64,000 bases of DNA from Schistosoma mansoni (Eukaryota > Platyhelminthes > Trematoda > Strigeidida > Schistosomatidae), in the NCBI RefSeq assembly GCF_000237925.1, contig NW_017385991.1, positions 1 to 64,000 on the forward strand. Reading direction: 5' to 3'. Of this stretch, positions 32,726 to 44,917 are shown one piece after another (positions within the stretch are counted from its first letter, which is position 1; every line of letters starts with the position of its first letter). The translations under genes were made by a program, and so were the position numbers. Below the pieces are notes generated by a model. It did no database searches, was not told where the DNA came from, and saw only the letters and a program-made list of their open reading frames with translations.

Positions 32726-33544
32726 AATGAAAATAATAAAAAAATCGTAGGCTCCTGGTAAAATTGTGAATTTGATGAGTTACATTGTGTCAGTGGAATA
32801 AAGATCAACTGATATAACGGGAAAACCGAATAATGTTTTAAGTTTTTATATCAAATCATATGGCTTTTAGTGACCCGTTATTTTGACGTCAATTAGATCG
32901 GACGATGATGTTGTCGACGGGTTCATCACTTTAATGGCCCGAATATCTGACTCCAATTTAGATCGTATTATGATAGCTATTCAAAAATACATGTCGCCAA
33001 TCTTCGCATATAATCATCAACTTAAATCACATTAGTGAATAACGGAATTGAATAAGTCAAATACAAAAATGAACTTCGAGTACGCGTAATTCATACAATC
33101 GTCGATCCAAAGACGATTGAAGAAACGAAACGAAGAAAGAGAGAAGAAGAGACAGGAGCGAAACGGATTGGAGAAGATAATTGAGCCAACTGCGTTTAAC
33201 CAAGCGTTACTCAATTTTATAGTCAGATGAAAATAAGTTACAGACATGTGGTGAGTAAGTTAAGAATTACATACACATACGCTTACATGGAAAGTCAAGG
33301 TTTATAAGCGAATGACTGACAAGTTCAAAATATGATTTAAGAAGAATGAGTAAATTGGTCTATCTGGACGATAGAATAACCTATGTAGGCTTAACATAGG
33401 ACTAGTCACTACAGGCCAAATATAACTGGAATATTGTAGGTGAGTAGGCTATTCATCTGGTCATATTCACCGTCCAAAAGTCAATTCGATTCGTAGAACA
33501 TCAAGAGCGGTCACAATAAAAGAACATAACTTGAGGCAATAACT
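32726..33544. other. Intron DNA, nothing recognised
   Basis: Slightly GC-richer patch at 33050-33200 (GAAACGAAACGAAGAAAGAG); no exon found. Confidence 0.35.
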
Positions 33545-33680
33545 TTATATAGTTAAGATCATGAGTCAATTGAATCTAGACCATCGTGGAAAACCTGGAA
33601 GCACTGGACGGCCATTTCATCCTATTGTGGGACTCCTCAGCAGTGCGCATCCACGACCCCGCCTCGCAGGATTCGAGGCA
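33545..33680 (-). mobile_element. Family B SINE, truncated in B box
   Basis: Tail and ribozyme retained, cut at AGGATTCGAGG. Confidence 0.8.
33601..33646 (-). ncRNA. Hammerhead ribozyme, family B, core intact
   Basis: GCACTG, CTGAGGA, GTCCC/GGAT, GAAA, GTC and CAGTGC on the minus strand. Confidence 0.65.
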
Positions 33681-33795
33681 ATAGCATTGATGCTAATGCT
33701 ACAAATATAGAAAAATCTTTTTTTGATACACTTAGCGCGTAATAACGATGTCTTTTATCTGTCTAGCACCTCTTTGAGTAAAGCAATATTCATGA

Positions 33796-34069
33796 TATAG
33801 TGAACGAGAACACAAGTAGCAACAATCAAATGTGTTTGAATATAAAATTACAGAATCTCTTAATAAAATCTGAGAACCATACAGTAAATACTTCATTTGC
33901 AAAATGTCAATCAATCGTCTCAGATTTCCGTATTCTTTCGTCTCAACACCAATCATTCACTGTTCTCATTCACTTGTCTTCGATCATTTTAACTTTTTGC
34001 TGCCAGGTATTTCACTTTCGATTGGCGATACATACTATTTATATCTATCGACCAGTAGCTTACACCACA
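33796..34069 (-). mobile_element. L1 LTR fossil
   Basis: Minus-sense LTR whose start reads TGTGGTGTAAGC. No matching target duplication was found. Confidence 0.6.
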
Positions 34070-34317
34070 ATAGTACTATCATTACTATTATTCATATTAT
34101 TATTATGATGTGAAACGTACTAAAATGACTGATGATTCAACGACTTATCTTTACTTAAAGATAATTCATTGCATTCGGTTAATAAACGAATAATACCTAA
34201 CATCAATCATTTTGAATATTTATCTTTTGTTTCAACAGTCAATCATATAGATATGCTTTCTTATCTGTATGAAAAATAATCTGTGATATACATCGTAATA
34301 CTCTATTTGACAGATGT

Positions 34318-34705
34318 TATTATGAGAAGAGGTTTTTTGTGTGGAGATTTCAGTAATTTTATATAGTTGAAATCATGAGTCATTTGAAGCTAGACCACCA
34401 TGGAAAACCTGGAAGCACTGGACGGCCATTTCGTCCCATTGTAGGGCTCCTCAGCAGTGGATGGTTACTCAATTTCGTGGATTGGTTGAAGTTAGATATT
34501 AACACCGTTAGATACCGGTCAGCTTAGTGGTCTAGAGGTTAAGTGCTCGCGTGCGAGACCGATAGGTCATGGGTTCGAATCTCATGAGATGGTGTCGTGG
34601 ATGCTCACTAATGAGGAGTCCCACAATAAGACGAAGCAGCCGTTCAATGCTTCCAGGCTTTTCATGGTGGTCTAGCTTTAATTGAGTCATGATTACAACT
34701 ATATA
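34318..34705. mobile_element. Family B inverted dimer
   Basis: Minus-sense tail and ribozyme (34318-34459) joined to a plus-sense full copy with leader (34460-34705). Confidence 0.85.
34415..34459 (-). ncRNA. Hammerhead ribozyme, family B, core intact
   Basis: CTGAGGA, GAAA and GTC kept; it ends exactly at the inversion junction. Confidence 0.6.
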
Positions 34706-35154
34706 AGATGTAATTATTTTAATAAATAATACTTAGGCAGACTAAAAGCAGATTACCATTCATTCTGTTCATATGAAATCTACGATGAGATAAGTGGTAT
34801 TCAAAGTAGTAAGTTCAATAGTTAGTTTTAGTCAAGATTCCTTGAAGAAAACAACCAAAGTGAGTTGATGGTTAACATTTAAAATGATCATGTTTATCAT
34901 CTCCATATGTAATTTTCTATATTTGACGAAATAATAATCATGACTTCATAGGTGTGACATAGAGTATAAATATACAATGAAGCTTAAACAAATCATAGTC
35001 ATATGTAGATATGGAAAATATCATCTCAAAAAAGGATTTGTTTCTGATCTGTTATTGATTTTCAGCCCGGTAACTAATATTAAGAAATTTATAATCATAT
35101 TAATCTTGATCCGTTCCATTATCATCTAATTCCCTTAATGCTGATCCAATTCTA

Positions 35155-35420
35155 TAAATCAAGTTGCAGTGTTGGAACACCAGTTTAAGTGACCCAACAT
35201 CATATCCACTATGTCAGGATGTTACTTAGTTGGAGATAATAGTTCAATCACTTAAAATTAAATATAGTTCATCCAGTAACAAGTCACTCAGACTGATCTT
35301 CTTTTAATACAACTCAATTGATAGAATTCAGTCAGTAATACACAATTAGGTAGATATAAGATAGATCACTACTCAATGATCGGTCAGTTGTAGACATCTC
35401 AGTCTTATAGATGATTATTC
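35155..35420 (+). mobile_element. Family D repeat, old copy
   Basis: Shares GATAGAATTCAGTCAGTAA and GATCACTACTCAATGATC with the copies at 8680 and 41815; the ribozyme-like part is not evident. Confidence 0.45.
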
Positions 35421-35734
35421 ACTGTCTGAATAATTCCCTGATAACGTTTTGGGCGCACATTCTAATCTTGAACGGAATATCAGTTATCTAAAAAAATCTG
35501 ACAATACCTTGTTGACAAGCGTCTGTAATGCAGGCAATATATATTTAAAGTAATTAGTGCTTCATATAAGATGTGCTGAAAGTTTATTCGACTGATGAAT
35601 GTCATATGAAATTCATATAATAAATTCTACTGTTTATCACATTATCGAATGTATGAGAAAACTCCCATAATTCTTATCGAGTGTTTAAGATGAATTCAGA
35701 ATAAAACGAAACTTTGTGCTTAAGAATGAGGTTA

Positions 35735-35950
35735 GATTGGTTGAAGTTAAACATTAACACTGTTGGATGCTGGCTCAGTGGTCAAGAGGTTAAACGTTCG
35801 CACTCAAAACCAAAAGGTGCTGGGTTCGAATCGCGAAAGGCGGTATCGTGGATGCTCACCGCTGAAAAGTTCTATACAAGGACGAAGCGGCTGTCCAGAA
35901 CTTCCAGGTTTTCTATAGTGGTCTAGCTTTAGTCGACTCATGAACTCAAC
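35735..35950 (+). mobile_element. Family B SINE
   Basis: Plus-sense head, B box GGGTTCGAATC, ribozyme region with changed core, tail. Confidence 0.8.
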
Positions 35951-36174
35951 TATTAAAAGGGTTAGAATTAATCTTTATTTCTTTCTGCTTATAGTTTAGT
36001 ATGATTATATTTTCATTCCATTATCTTACTAATATTAATCGATTTAAAATTTTATTAAATGCGCGCGTCAATTATCGTCATTTATTTAAACATGGAAAAA
36101 AACGATTTACGAATCATTTTAAATAGTTTTTTTGTTTTATCATAATCATATGATTATATGACAATTGGATTCTG

Positions 36175-36240
36175 TATTCCTTGTTGTGTAACAATAAAAA
36201 CTACTTCTACGACTACTACTACTATTACTACTACTACTAC
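36175..36240. repeat. (CTA)n microsatellite
   Basis: Trinucleotide run that continues as the flank of two LTR copies (also 36601-36695 and 36975-37015). Confidence 0.85.
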
Positions 36241-36603
36241 TGTGGCGTGGTCTACTTATATTCATATAAGTAGTATATAGTGATGGTTAGACACAGAATG
36301 TATTTTGGCAGAAGATCGGTAAGGAAAGAATAGAAATGAAGCGCAATCGATACGAAAACGCATAAACAATGAAACCAGAGAANNNNNNNNNNNNNNNNNN
36401 NNNNNNNNNNNNNNNNNNNNNNNNNNNNNNNNNNNNNNNNNNNNNNNNNNNNNNNNNNNNNNNNNNNNNNNNNNNNNNNNNNNNNNNNNNNNNNNNNNNN
36501 NNNNNNNNNNNNNNNNNNNNNNNNNNNNNNNNNNNNNNNNNNNNNNNNNNNNNNNNNNNNNNNNNNNNNNNNNNNNNNNNNNTTTTGTGCTTTGTTCGCT
36601 ACA
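36241..36603 (+). mobile_element. L1 LTR fossil containing an assembly gap
   Basis: LTR start TGTGGCGTGG and end GCTACA lie on either side of a 200-N gap (36383-36582). It sits inside a CTA-type microsatellite. Confidence 0.65.
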
Positions 36604-36696
36604 CTACTACTCATACTACCACTACCACTACTACTACTACCGCTACTACCACTACTATTATTACAGTACTACCACTAATACTACTAACACTACTAC

Positions 36697-36980
36697 TGTG
36701 GTGTGGTCTACTTATATCTACATAAGTAGTATATGGTGTGGATCAGGCATAGAATGTATTTTCGCAGAAGACCGATGAGGAAAGAACTGAAATGAAGCGC
36801 AATCGTCTGGAAAATGCATGAGCAATGGAATAAGAGAAGAAACAGTGAAGATTGAAACAATTGGTTGTTAATTTGCAAATTGACTGTTCATTGTTTGGTT
36901 TTCAGAATTTACTGAGATAGTCTGTAATTTTTGCTTAAATACATTCGATTGTCTCCAACCGGTGTTTTGTTCATTACTAC
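36697..36980 (+). mobile_element. L1 LTR fossil in the same microsatellite
   Basis: Starts TGTGGTGTGGTCTAC and ends within the next CTA run, about 90 bases from the previous LTR. Confidence 0.7.
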
Positions 36981-37644
36981 TACTACTACTACTACTACTA
37001 CCACTACTACTACCACTGTCTTTCTTATTCATTTTTCACTATATATCACATAAGATTTCTCTTATCTATTTTCAATACTTATGAGTAACGTCACTACCGT
37101 TTTATTCAATCGATTTTCAGTGTTTTTTCAAATGTTTTCTATTTTTTATTTAGTTAAATAAAATTAAGATTACTCCTACCTGATTCAATATAACTAGTTA
37201 AGACGAATATATACAATTCTATTTTATATTCATATGAATAATATAAAAATTTGACAGTCATTTCTTACTATACGACCTGTTGTCAATTCAGTAACTAGTG
37301 AGAAAAAAGGAAGGTATATACAACTGTACTTGTACTTGTACTTTCATAACGATCAATAATGTACAATATATAACATCAATATATAGAACTTCAAGTCTTA
37401 TTGACAAACAGGAGAGATATTTTCCTCAACTTAGAAGGTTTAGATTTGAAAGTTACTAAAACCGATTGATTTACATTTAGTCTAATGGTTATGTTATATG
37501 ATCACAATGTATCAACTATATTGGCATATTTGATATACAATCAGAGGTGAAAAAAAAAACAAGACAAATGTTTTGCAAGAGAATCTATACAACTAATTTG
37601 TAAAGGTGAATTATATGAGTCTTTGAAGTATAAACAACATATCA

Positions 37645-38085
37645 GAGTAAAGATGGATAATGGTTAGTAGTGGAATCCAGGATGCACGTTTCGTCCTATT
37701 CGGGATTTGTCAGCTGGATTTACTTGCATCTCAGAGTTGATGTTCACTCTGGAACTCAAAACCAGTACCATTCGTTTCAAACGCCATTGTGTTATCCACT
37801 CAGCTACTGAGTGCTCATAGCCAATTTCTTGTGAAATGGGGTGAAGCTTAAATTCACTTGTTGTTATTGTTTACTTGTATCTTCCCATTGACGTTTAGGA
37901 CTGCAATTGATCAATCTCTTATTGGCATATCTGTATACTGTGCGTATTGCCTCGATATTGCCTTAATTCACAAGCATTATAAGCAGAGATGTATGGTGAC
38001 TAGCAGTGGAATCCAGGACGCGTGTTTCGTCCTATTTGGAACTCATCAGCTGGATGTACCTGCATCTCATAGTTGATGTTCAGTG
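37645..38085 (-). mobile_element. Family A head-to-tail dimer
   Basis: Minus-sense dimer with ribozymes at about 37680 and 38016 (period about 337). Its middle matches 31500-31780 base for base. Confidence 0.9.
38005..38060 (-). ncRNA. Hammerhead ribozyme, Smalpha type, core intact
   Basis: CTGATGA (38043-38049), GAAA (38025-38028), GTC (38017-38019) on the minus strand; the partner at 37680 has CTGACAA. Confidence 0.7.
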
Positions 38086-38398
38086 AGTTGGAATCAGATA
38101 GTCTATATTTCCTACTCTATTTTTCTCACAATATTACAAAGTAATAATATAATATCATCGATAATAGCTCTCACACTTCCTATATAGTCGGACCCTGATG
38201 ATCAATACTGTTCATTACTAGAACTACAAGAACTTATTTTGAAGTTAGTCCCCATTGAGTTTATAATTATTGTTTAGTTTTTCTCTTGAACTAGTACCAT
38301 TTGGATACTCTCCACAAAACTAATGTAGCCAGATAATCTATGTTATGATTGACTAATGACATAAGTTAGACAATCAGATATATACCTTATGAGCCATA

Positions 38399-38905
38399 TG
38401 TTATATCCCCCGGTGAATTACGAATGGTAACTCTGAGGTCTATTTATGAATCAATGTAATATGCGTATTTCCTATTGTACAATTATTATGTAACTGAACT
38501 ATTCATATTCGTATTTCTCTTATCATTAGCTTTATTTTAATCTTTGATTTATTATCATACGATTCTTGAGTTATAATCAGTTTATTGATTACTTTGGTTT
38601 GTATAAAACCTCAGTATGTTTGTAAATAATGATTCATATTGCCGAGGCTGTTATTTGTGTTCTGGACTCAACTGGCTGGGCTAGGCATATAGCAGGGCCG
38701 ATACGCAATCAAGACTGCTCGTACGATTTCAAGTATCATTTGCGTCCGATCAATAAATTCACTCCTCTCTAATTGCACGTTATATATATTACGAGTTCAC
38801 ACGATATAACAACTGGGCACTCATACGTTATAACAACTGGCGACGGGGATGGGATGGAAAATGTATCAGATATATGAATCAGATAAAAAGGGATCATAGA
38901 ACAGC
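38399..38905 (+). mobile_element. L2 LTR fossil with leader
   Basis: LTR (38399 to 38811 or 38835) plus leader, about two differences in 507 bases from 21855-22361. A leader-like stretch may go on to about 39060. The element is broken. Confidence 0.75.
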
Positions 38906-39473
38906 ACAGATATCCGGAATTACAGGCACGTTAAGCAAGCATAAAAGAGTAGTGCCGAAAAGCAAGCGAATAAGCGAGCGAGTCAACGAGTCAGTACATA
39001 GGATATACATATGGGAATGAATGAATCATCGAGTCAGTTAAGCAATTAATAGTAATGCTAGCAGATTGAATATATGTGTAGGCAGTAAGCAATGCTCAAG
39101 CATATATGTTCATACAAGTGTAACATTATAAAGATACAATAGCATAAATAGGTTGTTATTGTACGAATGACCTTATCCGTTCAATAAGTTAACAAAATGA
39201 TTTAATCAAATTAAATATGAACAAACTCAATTGTATGTGAGCTGCTATAAACTATTTCCAAACAGAACAATCTTCACAAACCTCTTATCATAATACGGTA
39301 GCTAGAGACCAGCTTCTCGAAAAATATCTAAATTTCTAGTAATCAATATAGTCCAAGTAGGTTTGAAATGAAAGGGATATAACTGACAGAACATGATGGT
39401 GTTGACACAAATATCATTAATTGGCCAGTTAAAATAGGGACCATTGATTTCCTACTCTACGATCTAGAGGTAT

Positions 39474-39763
39474 TATAGTGTACAAGAAGATGAACGGCGT
39501 CAATCGAATATAATTGACACGAAAATTATCTCACCAAAATCTGACAACCATACAGTAATCAGTTCATTTGCAAACTATCAATCAACTGTCTCAATCTTGA
39601 CCATTCCTTCTGCAAATATCAGTCCATAGTCTCCGATTATTATTGTTCATGCATTTTCGTACCGATTGCATTTCGTTTTCGTTCTTTCCTTACCAATCTT
39701 CTACCAAAATACATTCTCTGCCTGACCATACTATTAATGTGGATGTAGGCAACTCACACCACA
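39474..39763 (-). mobile_element. Solo LTR, family L1
   Basis: A 290-base LTR fossil with a 4-bp duplication GTAT (39470-39473, 39764-39767). Confidence 0.75.
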
Positions 39764-40044
39764 GTATAACCTTCACCAGGAGATTAGAATGGCCCTATTT
39801 GTTTCTTGAATTAATTATGTGATTCCAGGTTAATATGGAACAATTGTTGACATTCTCCAGCTATTGTTAATGCAAAACATAAACCTCCAATAAATAGATC
39901 ATCAAATTAAACTTAGTGTCAAGTAATTTCGACAAACTGTAATTTCTTTCTAAAGCTCAACGATTTACGAATAGAATTTTGAGCTTATATCAAACATAGG
40001 TGTAAATTTTAATTTATTTTTGTATTATTTATTTGATACTTCTC

Positions 40045-40420
40045 ACTGATGCTTAGGACTTCATTTGATCAGTCTCTTATTGGCATATGTACATGCTGTG
40101 AGGATTCTCTCGATATTATCATTAATTCACAAGCATTATAAGCAGAGATGGATGGTGGCTAACAGTGAAATATAGGACGTGCTTTTCGTCCTATTTGGGA
40201 CTCGTCATTTGAATATTCCCGCATCCCAGAGTTGATGTTCACTCTGAAATCCGAACCCAGTACCGTTCACTTCGAAAAGTTAAGTGGACAACTTGATGGC
40301 GCCTAAAATGAATGGTACTTGGTTCGAGTGTCCGATTGAATATCAACTGTAGGATGCAGGTATATCCAGCTGACCAGTCTCAAATAAGATTAAATGAAGT
40401 CTTGGAAACCACAGCTTAAT
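40045..40420. mobile_element. Family A inverted dimer (foldback)
   Basis: Minus-sense tail, ribozyme and tRNA-like head (to about 40280) meet a plus-sense head (B box GGTTCGAGTG) and ribozyme (to 40420). Confidence 0.8.
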
Positions 40421-40624
40421 TAATATGGATTACACTTTTATATTGCTAGATATTGGTTAACAATCTAAAGAACAAATAGCCCAAGGTTTTAATTTCAGTA
40501 TTACTATCACAAATCAATATTCGCATTCATTTACTCTTAACTATTATCTACTATCAAGCCATCAGGTGTATACCAAATCGATTGTATTATACAATAGTAA
40601 AGGTGATATTGTGAAATAGAACTT

Positions 40625-40815
40625 GCTGTATGAATAGTCTAGAGGTTAAGCGTTTGCGTGAGACAGGGAAGGTCTTGAGTTCGAGTCCCTTTAGTGCGAG
40701 ATCGTGGATGTGCACTACTGAGGAGTCTCATACTAGAACGAAACGGCCGTCTAGTACTTCCAGGTTTCCCATGATGGTCTAGCTTTAATCAACTCATGAA
40801 TTCAACTATTAAATA
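40625..40815 (+). mobile_element. Family B SINE
   Basis: Plus sense from the A box; ribozyme core CTGAGGA, GAAA and GTC present. Confidence 0.8.
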
Positions 40816-41396
40816 GTTATTATAACAGTTGTACTGTCTAAATTCATGTTCTTTTCAATACTTGGACAACTACTGAATATTATTACAGGAATAAATGCTA
40901 CTGAATAATTATTTAATTATAGTAATTTAAATTAAGGGAAAAACCTATTGAGTGACTTGGTTGTTAAGACATTACTCTTTCAGTCATTAGATTTCATGTT
41001 CAAAATGGGTTCTTTCTAGTTTTGTCCAAACAATTCAGTAAAATCATATGTTTTCGAATACAAGCTTATAGTTGAAAACACAGTATATAAACTTGTGTCT
41101 TACTGATTGGCTGTAAACTCATGTATGTTGAAGCTAAATTCCTGAACGTCGATCCTAGCCCTCTGAAAAATTATGTAGAAAACAGAAGACGGGAAGAACA
41201 GAAGAAACTTTACCTTCCAAGATAATTTTTGTACAGAAACCAAGGTATCTATAAGATTATGTGTGACCTCAAAGTTTTAGAAGTTTACCATGATTGGCAA
41301 CAAGGAATAATTGACAAGTCCCAACATGAAGAAAATTAAGTTATTACATTTTCATAATTTTTATTAAGTTCTTTGAAACTGTTGAGCTGCTAGATT

Positions 41397-41670
41397 TGTG
41401 GTGTGTTCTACTGATGTCGATAGATATAAGTAGTATGTATCACCAATCGAAAAAGAAATATCTGGCAGCAGAAGGTTAAAAAGATCTAAGAAACGACAAA
41501 CGAGAACAGAGAATGGTTGCTGTGGTAACGAAGGAACAATGAAGTCTGAGACGATTGATTGACATTTTGCAAATGAAGTATTTACTGTATGGTTCTCAGA
41601 TTTTATTAAGAGATTCTGTAATTTTGTATTCAGATACATTCGATTGTCTCCATGTGATATTTTCATTTAA
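41397..41670 (+). mobile_element. L1 LTR fossil (variant subfamily)
   Basis: Starts TGTGGTGTGTTC and shares the variant seen at 20388; the right end is unclear. Confidence 0.6.
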
Positions 41671-41814
41671 GCGAAAGTGCAGTAGAGTTATGAATTCTAA
41701 TCAAGGTGACTGTTATTCAAATCTAAATGTCTTTCGTCAGATTTCTTGATATTGTACATGTACATGTACTTAGAAGAATGATATTTTGATTTCACAATAA
41801 AGATCCATGGAAAG

Positions 41815-42075
41815 GTATACACTAAGGTGGTGGTTGAAGGAAATCCTGAAGCTAGATTTCGTACGATTTGGTACTTATCAACAAGGTGTACCTTTAATCT
41901 TAAACGAACTGATGCATGCTCCCTGATGAACTCGATCCAGACATTACCTTACATGACAACATAGTCTACATTATGTCGAGTTACTTAGACTGGTGGTCAT
42001 ATTACATTTTGCTCGATAGAATTCGATCAACAATAAAAGAACTTGATATACATGACATTAGTCACTAGGCAATGA
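41815..42075 (-). mobile_element. Family D repeat with decayed hammerhead-like core
   Basis: Minus strand: TTGATAA, GTACC/GTAC around AAATC, GAAA. A B-box-like GGATCGAGTTC lies at 41925-41940. Confidence 0.5.
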
Positions 42076-42349
42076 TCAATCAGTTTTAAATAACCCATCG
42101 AAAAAAGTGAAGTGCCGATGCAATCATTGATTATCAATCGGACAACAATCAGATTTGAGTTCAGTTGAAAAATATGACTTAATCTTAATCGAAGAACTAA
42201 AACTCTATACAAATGTAGTAACAATGATAACAATAATGTAGTCTGTATCAAAAATAAAGGAAAAGGAAATTATTGTTAAAATAATGAACAATCAATTTGA
42301 AAGTAACAGGAAGTCAAGAATACATGAAAGAGATTTTGTCGAATACAAA

Positions 42350-42605
42350 TGATTGGTTGAAGTTAGGCATTAACATTGTTAGATGTCAGCCCAATGGTCT
42401 AGAGGTTAGACGTTCGTGTGAGACCGATAGGTTCTGGATTTGAATACCGCGGGTGGGATCGTGAATGCGCACTGTTGGGGAGCCCTATACTAGGATGAAA
42501 CAGCTGTCTAGTGATCTCAGGTTCTCCACGGTAGTCTGGTATTAATTGACCTATGAATTCAACTATTAAACTACTATAATATCCACGAAGAACGTCTTTC
42601 TGATC
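42350..42605 (+). mobile_element. Family B SINE
   Basis: Plus-sense copy with short leader, head, ribozyme region and tail ending in a TTTCTGATC form. Confidence 0.8.
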
Positions 42606-42869
42606 ATTATTATATTTTCAAAAGAGATCTCTGGAATACTTAATTTCAACCATGTAACATCGCAAATATAATCTTGTTCACTGTTCCAGAATATTCTTTC
42701 GAAAAGATAACGATCAATTATTGTATTATCACTTATATTCCAGTAAACCTGAAATCAAGTATCAAACTATTCCCCTTCCTCTTTACGATTTGTCTACAAT
42801 ACCATTAAACAACATGACATAACTACTAACTAGCTGACAAACTCTCTTCACGTGTATCATACGTGTATA

Positions 42870-43125
42870 AATAGATAGCAATGGAATCCAGGACTCGCGT
42901 TTCGTCCTATTTGGGACTCATTAGCTGGATATACCTGTATCCCTTATTTGCTGTTCACTCTGGGACTTCAACTCAGTACCGTCCACTTCAAACGCTATCA
43001 CGTTATCCACTTATCTACATAACCCTGATAACCACATGCTTGTGCAATGGGGGTGAAGCTTAAATTCACTGACAGTCCTAAATATAACAATAGGAAGATA
43101 CAAATAAACAACAACAATTGAAAAC
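42870..43125 (-). mobile_element. Family A SINE
   Basis: Minus-sense ribozyme (CTAATGA core, mutated), head and part of the tail; ends about 30 bases from the exon 2 donor. Confidence 0.8.
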
Positions 43126-43152
43126 ATCTAACCGCCATCAATTTCAAATTAC

Positions 43153-43461
43153 CTTATTGGATTAATATTGCACAGAATAATGATCACATTTGGTTCCATT
43201 AATGTTGTATTATCATTAGTTGTTATACTATCCTTATGATAATGATGATGATGATGTTGGTGATGATGATGATAATCATGATGGTGTTGATGATGCTCTT
43301 CATGATTCATATTCTGTTTGTTTAAATGTGAATTTTGGAAATGGTCAATTAATCCATTGATATGATAATGATCATTGAATAAATGATAAGCTTTCAACCA
43401 TTCAAATGTTCGATATAAGAGTAAAGTCAAACATAATATAAATGATATGAAATGAAATATC
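43153..43461 (-). CDS. DEG/ENaC exon 2: TM1, histidine-rich insert and post-TM1 box
   Basis: Visible residues 39-142. The acceptor is TTTTTATATTTCAG and the donor is ATAAG|GTAATT. TM1 is FHFISFILCLTLLLYRTF (about 41-58). Between TM1 and the conserved box lies an insert in which 16 of 23 residues (92-114) are His, encoded by a GAT/CAT-type trinucleotide run at about 43224-43295. The exon ends in VIIILCNINPIR, the family's post-TM1 box; its last Arg is completed by the next exon to give NPIRLSAL. The His stretch would lie outside the cell near the membrane, so metal binding or pH sensing is possible but is only inference. A family B SINE begins about 50 bases upstream of the acceptor. Confidence 0.85.
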
Positions 43462-43509
43462 CTGAAATATAAAAATAAAGATATATTACACATTAGTATT
43501 ACTAGTTAA

Positions 43510-43735
43510 TACGGTTCTCATAGTTGAAAGCGTGAGTCAATTGAAGCTAGACCACCAGGGGAAACTTGGAAACCTTGGACAGCTGTTTTGTCTTATTGTA
43601 GGACTCCTCAACAGTGCGCATCCATGTTCTCGCCCCGCGAGATTCAAACCCAGGACCTACCAGTCTCGCACCAGAGCACTTACCCGATAGACCACTGAGC
43701 CGGCATCCCATGGTGTTTATGTCTAACTGTACGGA
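43510..43735 (-). mobile_element. Family B SINE
   Basis: Minus-sense tail, ribozyme and full head, stopping at GTTTATGTCTAACTG where a LINE begins. Confidence 0.85.
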
Positions 43736-44117
43736 GATAAAACTTGGAGAACTACTACGACTGTCATTGAAAATGTACAAGTATGTATAAACGGTTGTTT
43801 ACGCAAGATGCGCTAATATCTGTTGGCCGGATACCGTCACCGACAGCCTACTGTGGGAAAGAACAAACCAGCTTTCAGTTGAAGAGGAAATTCGTAAAAG
43901 ATGTTCGAAGTGGATAGGACACATTTATTTTGGAAATTATCGAACTGAATCACGAAGTAAGCGCTGAGTTGGAATCCTGAAGGGAAACCGGAAACAGGAA
44001 GGTCGAAGAACATACTATATTGGGAATGGGAAGCAGATGTGAAAAGAATGAATATCAACTGGAAAGGATTGCACATGACAGGGTTGGATGGAGAGTGCTG
44101 GGAGGTGACCTACGCCT
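43736..44117 (+). mobile_element. Old 5'-truncated RTE LINE
   Basis: A diverged 3' fragment from the YGAET region to the GWRVLGGDLR-like tail; the TAAG repeat is gone. It starts exactly where the family B SINE at 43510 stops, in its tRNA-proximal region, so the LINE or SINE was inserted or joined there. Confidence 0.75.
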
Positions 44118-44384
44118 AATTAAGATCAAGTTACTTTTGAAAGAAGGACAGTACGAAGCTCTCTAGTCTCGTACAGTCATTACTTTCAAATGCCTTATTT
44201 TACTGAAATTGAAATCAAACCTAAAATGTAGTTAGTTTTACGAGACTATACAGATCTATTTTCTTCTCAGTCTGGAACTGCTTCAGAATTATGGAACTTT
44301 GGAAACTAATTTTAGTTCTCAATAAATTCCATATTTAGAAATCCTTCCAAAATCCGATATAAACTGACATATCTCAAATCGGTT

Positions 44385-44560
44385 AATTACTCCGGCGCGA
44401 AACTGGTAGGTCCTGGGTTCGAATCTTGCGAGTGCGGGATGGTGGATGCGCACTGTCGAGGAGTCCCATAATAGAACGAAACGGCCGTCCAGTGCTTCCA
44501 GGTTTTCCCTGGTGGTCTAGCCTCAATTGATTCATGATTTCAACTATGAAAATATCTTAA
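44385..44560 (+). mobile_element. Family B SINE, head-truncated
   Basis: Plus sense from the anticodon-arm region; B box GGGTTCGAATC, ribozyme core changed (CTGTCGAGGA), full tail. Confidence 0.8.
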
Positions 44561-44917
44561 ATTCTCGAAACAAAATTTGCTAATTAGAATATCACAAATT
44601 CATTTCAATCAGAATACTACTGAAAGCCAGATAGCACTAGACATCTGTTCTGTCATAGTATGAGACTCCTCACAACTCTGATAATGATCAAGCGAAGGAG
44701 ACTTCCTGATGAAGACCAACTGTTGATTCAAACTGGACTGATTGAACATCATAACGTCCAGATCTATAAACTGTTGACAGTTTTACTTTTCATGATATTT
44801 CTCGAGGATAATCACTTTATTGACACATTGTAACCCTATGAATTTTAAAGTATATTTATTGTTCAATAAAAAAGTTAATAAATGAGAAGATACATCGAGT
44901 CTAAATTAGATACCAAT

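Noticed and set aside
33800-34113. Open frames of about 70-100 codons on the plus strand
   Set aside because: They lie within an L1 LTR read backwards and are chance frames.
37858-38076. 72-codon frame repeated nearly exactly at 31477-31695
   Set aside because: Both are the tail and ribozyme of family A dimers; the repetition reflects DNA identity, not protein conservation.
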